A stretch of DNA of 64,000 nucleotides from Massilia sp. YIM B02443. GTDB lineage: Bacteria > Pseudomonadota > Gammaproteobacteria > Burkholderiales > Burkholderiaceae_D. The stretch lies in NCBI RefSeq assembly GCF_030411955.1, contig NZ_JASNRA010000002.1:62001-126000 (forward strand), in the 5' to 3' direction. Of the stretch, positions 20,134 through 29,467 are shown in pieces (the stretch's first letter is position 1; each line of letters starts with the position of its first letter). Position numbers and translations under genes: made by a program. A model generated the notes under the pieces. That model was not told where the DNA came from, did no database searches, and saw nothing but the letters and a program-made list of their open reading frames with translations.

Positions 20134-20547
20134 ATGCAGCTTGTGCGATCCTCAAGAAACACGCTGTTACGCCCCCTAATGATTGTTAGCGGGATCGCAG
20201 AGCGGCGATACACGCAATCCATGCCCAAGGTATTTGGCATGGTGAGTGGGTATGCTGAGGAACCGACAGATATCAGGGCTTACCTCAACGGCTTCATCGC
20301 CAAAGGTAGTCTGTTGATAGCTGGAAGATTACGCAAGGTGTTACCACGTCGGAGTGCAGGGTTGGGAGCGCAGGATGAGCCGCCCCAACAGCAAAGTTAT
20401 GACCTTTGCCCGAATTGTTGTCTGAGAACTATGCTCGGTCCCGCCGTACGGGCACCACCTGCAGACACGGACGAGCAGCGCAATACAGCAAATAAAAAAG
20501 CGTTTTCCCTACTCCAAACCATCACTCCAAATCGGATAATGGATTAG
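20134..20547 (+). CDS. Hypothetical protein, doubtful
   Basis: A 137-residue open frame in the island next to the tRNA-Ser, where an integrase would be expected; it has no recombinase motif. There is no ribosome-binding site at the ATG. It contains one CPNCC cysteine cluster and a low-complexity C-terminus. It could be a decayed gene or not coding. Between 20024 and 20133 nothing else is seen apart from the GGAGG/CCTCC palindrome. Confidence 0.2.
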   Translation: MQLVRSSRNTLLRPLMIVSGIAERRYTQSMPKVFGMVSGYAEEPTDIRAYLNGFIAKGSLLIAGRLRKVLPRRSAGLGAQDEPPQQQSYDLCPNCCLRTMLGPAVRAPPADTDEQRNTANKKAFSLLQTITPNRIMD

Positions 20548-20558
20548 ACGGAAAACGC
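20500..20558. terminator. Inverted repeat near the right island end
   Basis: GCGTTTTCC (20500-20508) pairs with GGAAAACGC (20550-20558), with A-rich sequence on the left side and a 41-base interior. Read on the minus strand, downstream of the tRNA, it ends in a run of T, so it could stop tRNA-Ser transcription. Confidence 0.35.
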
Positions 20559-20589
20559 CTTAGAATCAACAGCTTACGTAATTCAGAAA

Positions 20590-20604
20590 ATCTTGGCGGA
20601 GAGA
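20590..20604. repeat. Right attachment repeat inside tRNA-Ser
   Basis: ATCTTGGCGGAGAGA, identical to 13284-13298. It covers the CCA end and part of the acceptor stem of the intact tRNA, so integration kept the gene functional. Confidence 0.75.
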
Positions 20605-20684
20605 GGGGGATTCGAACCCCCGATAGGCTATGAACCTATACACGCTTTCCAGGCGTGCGACTTAAACCACTCATCCATCTCTCC
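20594..20684 (-). tRNA. tRNA-Ser (anticodon GGA)
   Basis: 91 bases on the minus strand including the encoded CCA. The acceptor strand GGAGAGA pairs with TCTCTCC, the T-loop is GTTCGAATC, the anticodon loop is CTGGAAA, and the long variable arm is typical of serine tRNAs. It reads UCC/UCU codons. Its 3' end is the integration site of the island. Confidence 0.95.
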
Positions 20685-20885
20685 TGATGGGTGTTCGCGG
20701 GTGTCCCACGAAGCCCCCTATTATAGCAAGTATTCCCATCAGTACAAGACCGATAACGGTATCGCGTTGGCGCACGGTCAGCAGACCCGACAAGCGTTGC
20801 TCTCGGCACACCAAGTCTCATGTGACAAATGGTATTGTTGTTCGGATACAAATCCATTGAACACGTTCCCATCCCGGACCATCAC

Positions 20886-23585
20886 GTGAAGCGCAAAGCA
20901 CTCTATCTCGTCATCTTCGCCGTCGCCGCAGCAGGCGCCGGCACCGGCAGCTGGATCGTCAGCCGCAAGCCGTCCCCTTCCCCAACAGAGCAAGCCCAGC
21001 CCCAGGCCGCAAGCACTGCCTCCGAGGCGGGCGCCATCGCGACCGACCTGCGCGCCATGCTCGACGCCTACCGCAAGATCATCGTGCTAACCCACGACGA
21101 AGCAAAGCTGTCGGCCGCTGAACGCGCCCAGGCCAACAAGGTTGGCCAGCAGCTGTTCCACGAAAACCAGGAACGCATTGGCAAAGTCGACGCCGCCCTC
21201 GCCGCGCTGGTCACCTCAACGAACCCGCGCCGCTTCGACGCCATCGGCACCGTGCTCGACTACGTCGAATCCGGAGAAGGCCTGTACGACGCCGACCGTC
21301 TGGCGTTCCGCGAAACCATGCACAGCCTGCAGGCGCAGGTCGCCAACGATTCATCGCTGCAGGCGATCAAGCTGCACAAGCGCATCTCGGAAGACCTGGA
21401 CGCACTGGCCGAGATCGAGCGCAACTATGAGAAAGAAATCCGCGCCGTCTTCGGCCGCTTCGAGACCCGCGCGATCGAGCTCAAGCGCGAGAAGTGGGAC
21501 AGCTACGTCGCCTATCTGGGCACCCTGTACCAGCGCGAACGCATCCTGAAGGACTACGGCGTCGTCATGCCCTACCCGGCCAGGCCCGAGCCGGAACCCG
21601 AAGAACCGGCCGCGCCGCAGGCTGGCCGCGAAGGCGAGGAAATTTTCGGCAAGTCGCTGCCGAAGAAGACCGTGCTCCTGACCTTCGACGACGGCCCGCA
21701 CCGCCGCTACAGCGAAGAGATCGCCGCCATCCTCAAGCAGTACAACGCGCCGGCCGTATTCTTCAACGTCGGCCGCAACCTGGGCTCGCTCGACGCGCAA
21801 GGTGCGGCCAAGCTGGGCACCGGCGCCCAGGTCAGCCGCAAGCTGAAGGACGCCGGCTACGTGCTGGCCAACCACAGCTTCTCGCACGCCCAGCTATCAA
21901 AACAGAGCGGCGACAACCTGAAGGCCGAGATCCTGAACACCGACACGCTGCTCAAGGCGGTCGATCCGGAGCGCTCGTCGCTGTTTCGCTTTCCCTACGG
22001 CGCGCGCAACCGCGAAGGCATGCAGATGCTGGCCAATGCGCAACTGAAGTCGATGATGTGGAATATCGACTCGCTCGACTGGGCCGACCCGGTGCCCTCT
22101 TCCATCGCCGACCGCGTCTTGCGCACGGTCGAAAAGGAAGGCCGCGGCATCATCCTGTTCCACGACATCCACGAGCGCACCGTCAAGGCGCTGCCGGCGG
22201 TGCTCGAACGCCTTGCGGCCGAGGGCTACGGGTTCGCCGGCTGGGATGGCGAGAACTTTACCGTCGCCGATGGCGCCAAAGCGGCCGCGGCGCCGGTGCC
22301 GCGCGCGGCTGCGACCGGCTACGCCAACTCGTGGGCGATCCTGATCGGCATCGACGCCTATCCGAAATGGCCGCGCCTGGAGTATGCGGTGCGCGACGCC
22401 GAGGGCGTGGGCCAGGCGCTGGTCGGCAAGTTCGGCTTCGCGCCCGAGCGCGTGATCACGCTCAAGAACGAACAGGCCACGCGCGAAGGCATCCTGGCCG
22501 CCTTCCACGGCCAGCTGGCGCACCGCGGCCTGCAGCCGAACGACCGCGTGTTCGTGTTCTTCGCCGGCCATGGCGCCACGCGCAAGCTCAGCTCGGGACG
22601 CGACCTGGGCTATATCGTGCCGTTCGACGCCGACCCGAATAATCTCGCGACCGACGCGATCCCGATGACCGAGATCCAGAACATCGCGGAAAGCCTGCCG
22701 GCCAAGCACGCGCTGTTCGTGATGGACGCCTGCTACAGCGGCCTGGGGCTGACGCGCGGCGCCGCCAACGCCTCCTTCCTGCGCGACAACGCGCGCCGCC
22801 TGGGACGGCAGATGCTGACCGCCGGCGGCACCGACCAATTGGTCGCCGATGGCGGGCCGAACGGACATTCAGTGTTCACCTGGACCTTGCTGCAAGGCCT
22901 GGGCGGCAAAGGCGACCTGAACGGTGACGGCTTGATCACGGCCACCGAACTGGCGGCCTACGTGGCGCCGGCGGTGTCGAGCGTGTCGCGCCAGACGCCG
23001 GCCTTCGGCAGCCTGCCGGGGTCGGAAGGCGGCGACTTCGTATTCGAGCTGCCGGAAGAGACCGAGTTCCTGAATACCTCGACGGCGCAGCTGTCGAACG
23101 ATGCGATTGCGCTCAACAGCAAGCTCGACGCGCAAGCCTCGGCGGCGCCGTCCGGCACGGTGGTGATCAAGGACCTGCAGGGTGGCGAGACCCGGATCAA
23201 GGCGCCGGCGGCGGTGCCGGTATCCAGCCGGCAGTCGGCGCAGCGGGCCAACGACCTGGGACTGCAGCTGTATAAGGAGAAGCAGTATGCGCAAGCCGAG
23301 GCGCAATTTACCGAAGCCTTGAAACTGCGGCCGGACTTTGCGCTGGCGGCCAACAACCTCGGCTTCGTGTTCTATAAGCAGGAGCGCTTCGTCGAGGCGG
23401 CGCGCTGGTTCGAGAATGCGATCAAGATGGATCCGTCGCGCGCGGTGGCGTATCGCAATCTGGGGGACGCGTATGCACGCGCGAATCAGGGCGACAAGGC
23501 GAAGGCGGCGTTCAAGACGTATCTCGAGCTGGCGCCGACCGGGTCCGGTGCGGAGTACGCGAAGCAGCAGTTGCAAAGGCTGTAG
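20886..23585 (+). CDS. NodB deacetylase - caspase (C14) - TPR fusion protein
   Basis: 899 residues from the GTG at 20886, preferred over an upstream in-frame start because it opens a membrane anchor or signal (KRKALYLVIFAVAAAG). Residues about 30-240 are helical. A polysaccharide deacetylase domain follows (about 259-454) with the catalytic TFDDGP (Asp268/Asp269), the metal pair NHSFSH (His330, His334), FPYGARN and ILFHDIH. Residues about 482-680 are a caspase-like peptidase with His562 in FFAGHGA and Cys616 in DACYSG. TPR repeats fill 787-895. Likely anchored in the inner membrane and facing the periplasm; substrates unknown. The domain combination is rare to my knowledge. Confidence 0.88.
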   Translation: MKRKALYLVIFAVAAAGAGTGSWIVSRKPSPSPTEQAQPQAASTASEAGAIATDLRAMLDAYRKIIVLTHDEAKLSAAERAQANKVGQQLFHENQERIGKVDAALAALVTSTNPRRFDAIGTVLDYVESGEGLYDADRLAFRETMHSLQAQVANDSSLQAIKLHKRISEDLDALAEIERNYEKEIRAVFGRFETRAIELKREKWDSYVAYLGTLYQRERILKDYGVVMPYPARPEPEPEEPAAPQAGREGEEIFGKSLPKKTVLLTFDDGPHRRYSEEIAAILKQYNAPAVFFNVGRNLGSLDAQGAAKLGTGAQVSRKLKDAGYVLANHSFSHAQLSKQSGDNLKAEILNTDTLLKAVDPERSSLFRFPYGARNREGMQMLANAQLKSMMWNIDSLDWADPVPSSIADRVLRTVEKEGRGIILFHDIHERTVKALPAVLERLAAEGYGFAGWDGENFTVADGAKAAAAPVPRAAATGYANSWAILIGIDAYPKWPRLEYAVRDAEGVGQALVGKFGFAPERVITLKNEQATREGILAAFHGQLAHRGLQPNDRVFVFFAGHGATRKLSSGRDLGYIVPFDADPNNLATDAIPMTEIQNIAESLPAKHALFVMDACYSGLGLTRGAANASFLRDNARRLGRQMLTAGGTDQLVADGGPNGHSVFTWTLLQGLGGKGDLNGDGLITATELAAYVAPAVSSVSRQTPAFGSLPGSEGGDFVFELPEETEFLNTSTAQLSNDAIALNSKLDAQASAAPSGTVVIKDLQGGETRIKAPAAVPVSSRQSAQRANDLGLQLYKEKQYAQAEAQFTEALKLRPDFALAANNLGFVFYKQERFVEAARWFENAIKMDPSRAVAYRNLGDAYARANQGDKAKAAFKTYLELAPTGSGAEYAKQQLQRL

Positions 23586-23708
23586 GGTTGGCGGCTTCGC
23601 CGCCGACGCGGCGGCCGGCGCTCCGGTGATGGTTATCGGCTCCGCTTTCGCGCCGGATGATTTTGCCGCCAACGATCACCGCGTCGGCGGCGGAGCCGCC
23701 AACCCTAC
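23582..23708. repeat. 29-bp inverted repeat, dispersed GTAGGGTTGGCGG family
   Basis: 23582-23610 is the near-perfect reverse complement of 23680-23708 (one mismatch). The same 29-base unit recurs at 28308-28336 with a variable centre. Each unit contains its own GGCGG...CCGCC hairpin, as in REP-type elements. Confidence 0.75.
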
Positions 23709-23715
23709 GATTCAT

Positions 23716-23755
23716 AAAAAATGCCCGCGCCTCGTACGAGGTGGCGGGCATTTTT
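23716..23755. terminator. Bidirectional terminator between the caspase gene and acs
   Basis: AAAAATGCCCGC / GCGGGCATTTTT stem, with an inner CTCGTACGAG palindrome in the loop. Placed between convergent genes. Confidence 0.8.
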
Positions 23756-23792
23756 GTTGCGCGACCCAAAGGGCCGCGCCAAACCGCAAACC

Positions 23793-25793
23793 TTAAGCGC
23801 TTTCCTTGAGCTGCTCCAGGATCGCCGGATTCTCCAGCGTCGACACGTCCTGCGTGATGTTCTCGCCCTTGGCCAGCACGCGCAGCAGGCGGCGCATGAT
23901 CTTGCCGGAGCGGGTCTTGGGCAGGTTGTCGCCGAAGCGGATCTCTTTCGGCTTGGCGATCGGACCGATTTCCTTGCCGACCCAGGTGCGCAGCTCGGCC
24001 GCCAGCTTCTTGGCGTCCTCGCCGGTCGGACGCGCCTGCTTGAGCACGACGAAGGCGCAGATCGATTCGCCGGTGGTGTCGTCCGGTTTACCGACCACCG
24101 CCGCCTCGGCCACGATCGGATGCGCCACCAGCGCCGACTCGATTTCCATCGTGCCCATGCGGTGGCCCGAGACGTTCAGCACGTCGTCGATGCGGCCGGT
24201 GATGGTGAAGTAGCCGGTGTCCTTGTTGCGGATCGCGCCGTCGCCGGCCAGGTAGTACTTGCCGCCCAGTTCATCCGGGAAGTAGCTGGTGCGGAAGCGG
24301 TCCGGGTTGTTCCAGATGGTGCGGATCATCGACGGCCATGGACGCTTCACCACCAGGATGCCGCCCTGGCCGTTGGCCACGTCGACGCCCGCTTCATCGA
24401 CGATCGCGGCCATGATGCCCGGCAGCGGCAGCGTGCACGAACCCGGCACCATCGGGGTCGCGCCCGGCAGCGGGGTGATCATGTGGCCGCCGGTCTCGGT
24501 CTGCCAGAAGGTGTCGACGATCGGGCAGCGTTCCTGGCCGACGTTCTTGTAGTACCACATCCAGGCTTCCGGATTGATCGGTTCGCCAACCGAACCGAGC
24601 AGGCGCAGGCTGGACAGATCAAAATTCTTCGGATGCACTTTCTCGTCGGTATCCGAGGCCTTGATCAGCGAGCGGATCGCGGTCGGCGCGGTGTAGAAGA
24701 TCGAGACCTTGTGCTTGGCCACGGTTTCCCAGAAGCGGCCGGCGTGCGGGAAGGTCGGCACGCCTTCGAACACGACTTGCGTGCCGCCCACCGCCAGCGG
24801 GCCATAGGCGATGTAGGTGTGGCCGGTGATCCAGCCGATGTCGGCGGTGCACCAGTAGACGTCTTCCAGTTTCAGGTCGAAGGTCCACTTCATCGTCAGC
24901 GCGGCCCACAGCAGGTAGCCGCCGGTCGAGTGCTGCACGCCTTTCGGGGTGCCGGTCGAGCCGGACGTGTAGAGGATGAACAGTGGGTGCTCGGCATCGA
25001 CCCATTCCGGCTCGCACTGTTCGCTCTGGCCTTCGATGAAGTCGTGCAGCCAGATGTCGCGCCCTTCCTTGAAGGCGATGTCGCCGCCGGTGCGCTTGTA
25101 GACGATCACGTCCTTCACCGAATCGCAGCCGCCCAGGTTCAGGGCTTCGTCGACGATCGCCTTGAGCGGCAATGCCTTGCCGCCGCGCTGTTGTTCGTCG
25201 GCGGTGATGACGGCCACGGCGCCGGCGTCGATGATGCGTTCCTGCAGAGATTTGGCCGAGAAGCCGCCGAACACCACCGAGTGGGTGGCGCCGATGCGGG
25301 CGCAGGCCTGCATCGCGGTCACGCCTTCGATCGACATCGACATGTAGATGACGACGCGGTCGCCCTTCTTGATGCCGCGCGATTTGAGGGCGTTGGCAAA
25401 CTTGCCGACGCGCGCGTGCAGTTCGCGGTAGGTGACTTTCGTGACGGCGCCGTCGTCGGCTTCGAAGATGATCGCGGTTTTATCCGCGTTGCCGTTGGTC
25501 AGATTGCGATCCAGGCAGTTGTACGAAGCATTGATCTGGCCATCGCCAAACCACTTATAGAATGGCGCGTTCGATTCGTCGAGCGTCTGGGTGAACGGCT
25601 TGTGCCAGTCGAGGTTCTCGCGCGCCAGGCGCGCCCAGAAACCTTCATAGTCGCTGGCGGCTTCCGCGCACAGCTTGTCGTAGGCGGCCATGCCATTGAC
25701 GGCGGCCTTGTCGGCAAACCCGGCGGGAGGATTGAACACGCGGTGTTCCTGCAGGCCCTGGTTCTGATCCTGGGTGGTCTCGTTCTCGGCCAT
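23793..25793 (-). CDS. acs: Acetyl-CoA synthetase
   Basis: A 666-residue AMP-forming ligase that converts acetate, ATP and CoA to acetyl-CoA via acetyl-adenylate. Signature motifs: [16 protein letters not shown] (P-loop type A3 motif), WQTETGGH (A5), and the C-terminal [10 protein letters not shown], whose second lysine is the regulatory acetylation site. Length is normal. The start at 25793 is chosen because GGAG precedes that ATG by seven bases; two further in-frame ATGs lie upstream. It is monocistronic. Confidence 0.97.
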   Translation of the reverse strand: MAENETTQDQNQGLQEHRVFNPPAGFADKAAVNGMAAYDKLCAEAASDYEGFWARLARENLDWHKPFTQTLDESNAPFYKWFGDGQINASYNCLDRNLTNGNADKTAIIFEADDGAVTKVTYRELHARVGKFANALKSRGIKKGDRVVIYMSMSIEGVTAMQACARIGATHSVVFGGFSAKSLQERIIDAGAVAVITADEQQRGGKALPLKAIVDEALNLGGCDSVKDVIVYKRTGGDIAFKEGRDIWLHDFIEGQSEQCEPEWVDAEHPLFILYTSGSTGTPKGVQHSTGGYLLWAALTMKWTFDLKLEDVYWCTADIGWITGHTYIAYGPLAVGGTQVVFEGVPTFPHAGRFWETVAKHKVSIFYTAPTAIRSLIKASDTDEKVHPKNFDLSSLRLLGSVGEPINPEAWMWYYKNVGQERCPIVDTFWQTETGGHMITPLPGATPMVPGSCTLPLPGIMAAIVDEAGVDVANGQGGILVVKRPWPSMIRTIWNNPDRFRTSYFPDELGGKYYLAGDGAIRNKDTGYFTITGRIDDVLNVSGHRMGTMEIESALVAHPIVAEAAVVGKPDDTTGESICAFVVLKQARPTGEDAKKLAAELRTWVGKEIGPIAKPKEIRFGDNLPKTRSGKIMRRLLRVLAKGENITQDVSTLENPAILEQLKESA

Positions 25794-26085
25794 ACTAGTC
25801 TCCATAGTAGTGTGTTTTGCCAAATACCTTAGGGGCGCTCGCTTACTTCCCCCTTACACTGAACCCTTCATCGCGCTGTCCATACAGGCGCCAGGCCACG
25901 GGTTTCTTGTCGCGGCGCGCCTTGCGACAGCGCCCACGCAACGATTCTACCGCCGTCCGTTGCAAAGCGTGCAAGAGCGCAGCGTGCGGCAGCGTCGCAC
26001 CGCAGCACCGCATTACCCCAGGACTAAACACCGGTGTAAAATGCTGAGCTGAATTTTCACGCATTCCCCTGGAGTCTTCTTCCCG

Positions 26086-26685
26086 ATGTCCGCATTACCA
26101 CCGAACGCACCCATTCCAAAACTGACCCCGCTGAACAACCTGATCTTCGCCAGCCGCTGGCTGCAGCTGCCGCTGTACCTCGGCCTGATCCTGGCGCAGT
26201 GCGTCTACGTGTTCCATTTCTGGGTCGAACTGGTCGACCTGATCGGCGCCGCCATGGGCAATGCCGATTCGCTCAAGCACATCATCGACGCCGTCAGCGT
26301 GCCCAACGCGCCGCGTCCGACCAAGCTGACCGAAACCATCATCATGCTGGTGGTGCTGGGCCTGATCGACGTGGTCATGATCTCGAACCTTTTGATCATG
26401 GTCATCGTCGGCGGCTACGAAACCTTTGTCTCGCGCATGCACCTGGAAGGCCATCCGGACCAGCCGGAGTGGCTGTCGCACGTCAATGCTTCGGTCCTGA
26501 AGACCAAGCTGGCGATGGCGATCATCGGCATCTCGTCGATCCACCTGCTGAAAACCTTCATCAACGCGGCGGCGTATGACGAAAAGACCTTGATGTGGCA
26601 AACCCTCATTCACTTTGCTTTCCTGCTGTCGGCCATGGCCATCGCCTTTACCGACCGCATCGTGATGAGCACGCACAAGCACTAA
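26086..26685 (+). CDS. UPF0114 (YqhA/TIGR00645) membrane protein
   Basis: 199 residues with four membrane helices (about 25-47, 80-108, 143-160, 172-190). The conserved family parts [15 protein letters not shown] and [21 protein letters not shown] are clear. The function of the family is unknown. The start ATG follows GGAG by about ten bases. The fumarase gene begins 52 bases downstream on the same strand, so co-transcription is possible but not shown. Confidence 0.9.
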   Translation: MSALPPNAPIPKLTPLNNLIFASRWLQLPLYLGLILAQCVYVFHFWVELVDLIGAAMGNADSLKHIIDAVSVPNAPRPTKLTETIIMLVVLGLIDVVMISNLLIMVIVGGYETFVSRMHLEGHPDQPEWLSHVNASVLKTKLAMAIIGISSIHLLKTFINAAAYDEKTLMWQTLIHFAFLLSAMAIAFTDRIVMSTHKH

Positions 26686-26737
26686 CACTGGACCTCAGAT
26701 CCAGATTTCCCCTGGTACTCCTGAACGAGAGCGAACA

Positions 26738-28273
26738 ATGGCAACCGTGATTACCCAAGACGACCTGATCGAATCGGTCGCGGCAGCACTGCAGTACATC
26801 AGCTACTACCATCCGGCGGACTACATCCAGCACCTGGCGCGCGCCTACGAGGCCGAGCAGAGCCCGGCTGCCAAGGACGCGATCGCCCAGATCCTGACCA
26901 ACTCGCGCATGTGCGCCGAGGGCAAGCGTCCGATCTGCCAGGACACCGGCATCGTCAACGTGTTCCTGAAGGTCGGCATGGGCGTGCGCTTCGAGGGCTT
27001 CACCGGTTCGGTCACCGACGCCGTCAACGAAGGCGTGCGCCGCGCCTATAACTTCAGCGCCAACAAGCTGCGCGCCTCGATCGTGGCCGACCCGCACTTC
27101 GAGCGCAAGAACACCAAGGACAACACCCCGGCCGTGGTGCACATGGAACTGGTCGAAGGCGACACCGTCGATGTGAAACTGGCTGCCAAGGGCGGCGGCT
27201 CGGAGAACAAGACCAAGTTCGTCATGCTCAATCCGTCCGACTCGCTGGTCGACTGGGTGCTCAAAACGGTGCCGCTGATGGGCGCCGGCTGGTGCCCGCC
27301 AGGCATGCTCGGCATCGGCATCGGCGGCACCGCCGAAAAGGCAATGCTGATGGCGAAAGAGTCGCTGATGGAAGACATCGACATGTACGAGCTCAAGCAG
27401 CGCGGCCCGCAAAACAAACTGGAAGAGCTGCGTATCGAGCTGTGCGAGAAGATCAACGCGCTCGGCATCGGCGCCCAGGGCCTGGGCGGCCTGACCACCG
27501 TTCTGGACGTGAAGATCAATATGTACCCGACCCACGCGGCCTCGAAGCCGGTGGCGATGATCCCGAACTGCGCCGCCACCCGCCACGCCCACTTCGTGCT
27601 GGACGGCTCGGGCCCGGCCTACATCGAACCGCCGGCGCTGTCGACCTGGCCTGAAGTGCACTGGACCCCGGATACCGAGAAATCGAAGCGTGTCGACCTC
27701 AACACGTTGACCAAGGAAGAAGTCGCTTCGTGGACGCCGGGCCAGACCCTGCTCCTGAACGGCAAGATGCTGACCGGCCGCGATGCCGCTCATAAACGTA
27801 TCCAGGACATGCTGGCTCGCGGCGAATCGCTGCCGGTGGACTTCACCAACCGCGTGATCTACTACGTCGGCCCGGTCGATCCGGTGGGCGAGGAAGTGGT
27901 CGGCCCGGCCGGCCCGACGACCGCCACCCGCATGGACAAGTTCACCGACATGATGCTGGAAAAGACCGGCCTGATCTCGATGATCGGCAAGGCCGAGCGC
28001 GGCCCGGCGGCGATCGAGTCGATCCAGAAGCACAAGTCGGCCTACCTGATGGCGGTCGGCGGCTCGGCCTATCTGGTGTCGAAGGCGATCAAGTCGGCGA
28101 AAGTGGTCGGCTTCGAAGACCTGGGCATGGAAGCGATCTACGAGTTCGACGTCACCGACATGCCGGTGACCGTCGCCGTCGATTCGACCGGCACCTCGGT
28201 CCACAACACCGGTCCGAAGGAATGGTCGGCCAAGATCGAGTCGCTCAAAGGCATCCCGGTCAACGCCGCCTGA
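26738..28273 (+). CDS. Fumarate hydratase, class I (4Fe-4S)
   Basis: 511 residues, a single-chain class I fumarase. The N-terminal alpha domain contains RPICQDTG and the centre PNCAATRHAHF; these cysteines and a further one in GWCPPG are candidate iron-sulfur ligands. The C-terminal beta domain begins near residue 325 (TPGQTLLLNGKMLTGRDAAHKR) and has YYVGPVDPV and GPTTATRMDKF. It interconverts fumarate and malate in the citric acid cycle. A hairpin terminator follows after 12 bases. Length and motifs match the E. coli FumA/FumB type. Confidence 0.95.
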   Translation: MATVITQDDLIESVAAALQYISYYHPADYIQHLARAYEAEQSPAAKDAIAQILTNSRMCAEGKRPICQDTGIVNVFLKVGMGVRFEGFTGSVTDAVNEGVRRAYNFSANKLRASIVADPHFERKNTKDNTPAVVHMELVEGDTVDVKLAAKGGGSENKTKFVMLNPSDSLVDWVLKTVPLMGAGWCPPGMLGIGIGGTAEKAMLMAKESLMEDIDMYELKQRGPQNKLEELRIELCEKINALGIGAQGLGGLTTVLDVKINMYPTHAASKPVAMIPNCAATRHAHFVLDGSGPAYIEPPALSTWPEVHWTPDTEKSKRVDLNTLTKEEVASWTPGQTLLLNGKMLTGRDAAHKRIQDMLARGESLPVDFTNRVIYYVGPVDPVGEEVVGPAGPTTATRMDKFTDMMLEKTGLISMIGKAERGPAAIESIQKHKSAYLMAVGGSAYLVSKAIKSAKVVGFEDLGMEAIYEFDVTDMPVTVAVDSTGTSVHNTGPKEWSAKIESLKGIPVNAA

Positions 28274-28285
28274 CGAACGAACCGT

Positions 28286-28307
28286 GCGATGCCCTCCCGG
28301 GCATCGC
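28286..28307 (+). terminator. Hairpin after fumarase
   Basis: GCGATGCCC-TCCC-GGGCATCGC, a perfect 9-bp stem 12 bases after the stop, without a strong T-run. Confidence 0.55.
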
Positions 28308-28336
28308 GTAGGGTTGGCGGGTCCCCCGCCGACGCG
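28308..28336. repeat. Single copy of the GTAGGGTTGGCGG repeat
   Basis: 29 bases matching 23582-23610 at both ends (GTAGGGTTGGCGG and CCGCCGACGCG), with the centre changed from CTT to GTC/CC. It sits between the fumarase terminator and murI, which argues against the upstream in-frame start of murI. Confidence 0.7.
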
Positions 28337-28363
28337 TCCAACCAGCCCAAACATGGTCGCTCA

Positions 28364-29236
28364 ATGACCGCTTCCCTTCCCTCAGCCCACGCCCCCGTCG
28401 GCATCTTCGACTCCGGCCTCGGCGGCCTCTCGGTCCTGCGCCACATCCACGCGCAACTGCCGCACGAACACCTGCTCTACTTCGCCGACTCCGGCTTCGC
28501 CCCCTACGGCGACAAGCCCGAGCCGATCGTCATCGAGCGCGTGCTCACCGTCGCGCAATATCTGCTGGGACAAGGCGCGAAAGCCCTGGTGGTCGCCTGC
28601 AACACCGCCACGGTGGCCGCCGTGCGCGAATTGCGCGAACGCCACCCCGGCATGCCGATTGTCGGCGTCGAACCGGGCCTGAAACCGGCCGCCGCCCTGT
28701 CGAAGAGCGGCAAGGTCGGCGTGCTGGCCACCGAGCGCACGCTGCGTGGCGCCAAGTTCCTGGCCCTGCGCGACCAGATCCACCGCGACAGCGGCGCCGA
28801 ATTCCTGCTGCAGCCCTGCATCGGCCTGGTGGATATGATCGAGACCGGCGACCTGGACTCGGAAGCCATGCGCGCCATGCTGGCGCGCTACGTCTGGCCG
28901 CTGATCGACCACGGCGCCGATACGCTGGTGCTGGGCTGCACCCACTATCCGCTGGTGCGTGACGCGATCGAGCGCGTGCTGGCTGCGTACGGCGCGCCGG
29001 GCGTGGCGCTGGTCGACACCGGCGACGCCGTGGCGCGCCAGCTGGCACGGCTGCTGGCCGCCGACGCGTTACTGCGCGCGGATGACGGGACCAACGACGC
29101 CGCCCTCACCGGCTACACCACCGCCGGCGCCGCCACGTTGACCACAGCGTTCAACAGCCTGCTCGGCATCGACCCGACTGTGCGCGAGGTCGACCTGCCG
29201 CTACCGGCCGGCTGGCTGAGCAGTCCGCACATTTAA
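28364..29236 (+). CDS. murI: Glutamate racemase
   Basis: 290 residues. Converts L-glutamate to D-glutamate for peptidoglycan. Both catalytic cysteines are present: VVACNTAT near residue 80 and LGCTHYPL near residue 193; the N-terminal IFDSGLGG and YFADSGFAPYG are also conserved. The ATG at 28364 is preferred to an in-frame start at 28289 since the extra 25 codons run through a dispersed repeat. Monocistronic. Confidence 0.95.
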   Translation: MTASLPSAHAPVGIFDSGLGGLSVLRHIHAQLPHEHLLYFADSGFAPYGDKPEPIVIERVLTVAQYLLGQGAKALVVACNTATVAAVRELRERHPGMPIVGVEPGLKPAAALSKSGKVGVLATERTLRGAKFLALRDQIHRDSGAEFLLQPCIGLVDMIETGDLDSEAMRAMLARYVWPLIDHGADTLVLGCTHYPLVRDAIERVLAAYGAPGVALVDTGDAVARQLARLLAADALLRADDGTNDAALTGYTTAGAATLTTAFNSLLGIDPTVREVDLPLPAGWLSSPHI

Positions 29237-29322
29237 ATTTGCCAGTTTGCGAAGTAGCTCGTATAATCTCGTTCTGTCTCGGCAACACAGAGATAGATTG
29301 AAAGAAAATGCAGTAAATCAGT

Positions 29323-29399
29323 GGTGGCTGTAGCTCAGTTGGTAGAGTCCAGGATTGTGATTCCTGTTGTCGTGGGTTCGAGTCCCATCAGCCACCCCA
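29323..29399 (+). tRNA. tRNA-His (anticodon GTG)
   Basis: 77 bases including G-1 and an encoded CCA. The acceptor strand GTGGCTG pairs with CAGCCAC, with the His-specific extra G-1:C73 pair. The anticodon loop is TTGTGAT and the T-loop GTTCGAGTC. Followed by a good terminator. Confidence 0.97.
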
Positions 29400-29414
29400 A
29401 AGAATTCAGCAAAC

Positions 29415-29446
29415 AAGGTCACCTGCTCCGGCACGTGGCCTTTTTT
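29415..29446 (+). terminator. Terminator after tRNA-His
   Basis: AAGGTCAC / GTGGCCTT stem (29415-29422 with 29435-29442, one G-T pair) followed by TTTT. Confidence 0.8.
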
Positions 29447-29467
29447 GTTTTCTGGAAGGTGCTTGCA

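Noticed and set aside
20134..20547. Integrase next to tRNA-Ser
   Set aside because: The only sizeable frame here has none of the tyrosine recombinase landmarks (R...HxxR...Y) and no serine recombinase motif.
23721..25832. 703-residue plus-strand frame opposite acs
   Set aside because: Acs on the minus strand has full family motifs; the opposite frame is low-complexity (many R, D, G, H, Q) without any domain.
29321..29467. Upstream extension of the pentapeptide protein through tRNA-His
   Set aside because: The frame is open by chance through the tRNA gene and its terminator; a Shine-Dalgarno-backed ATG lies at 29468.
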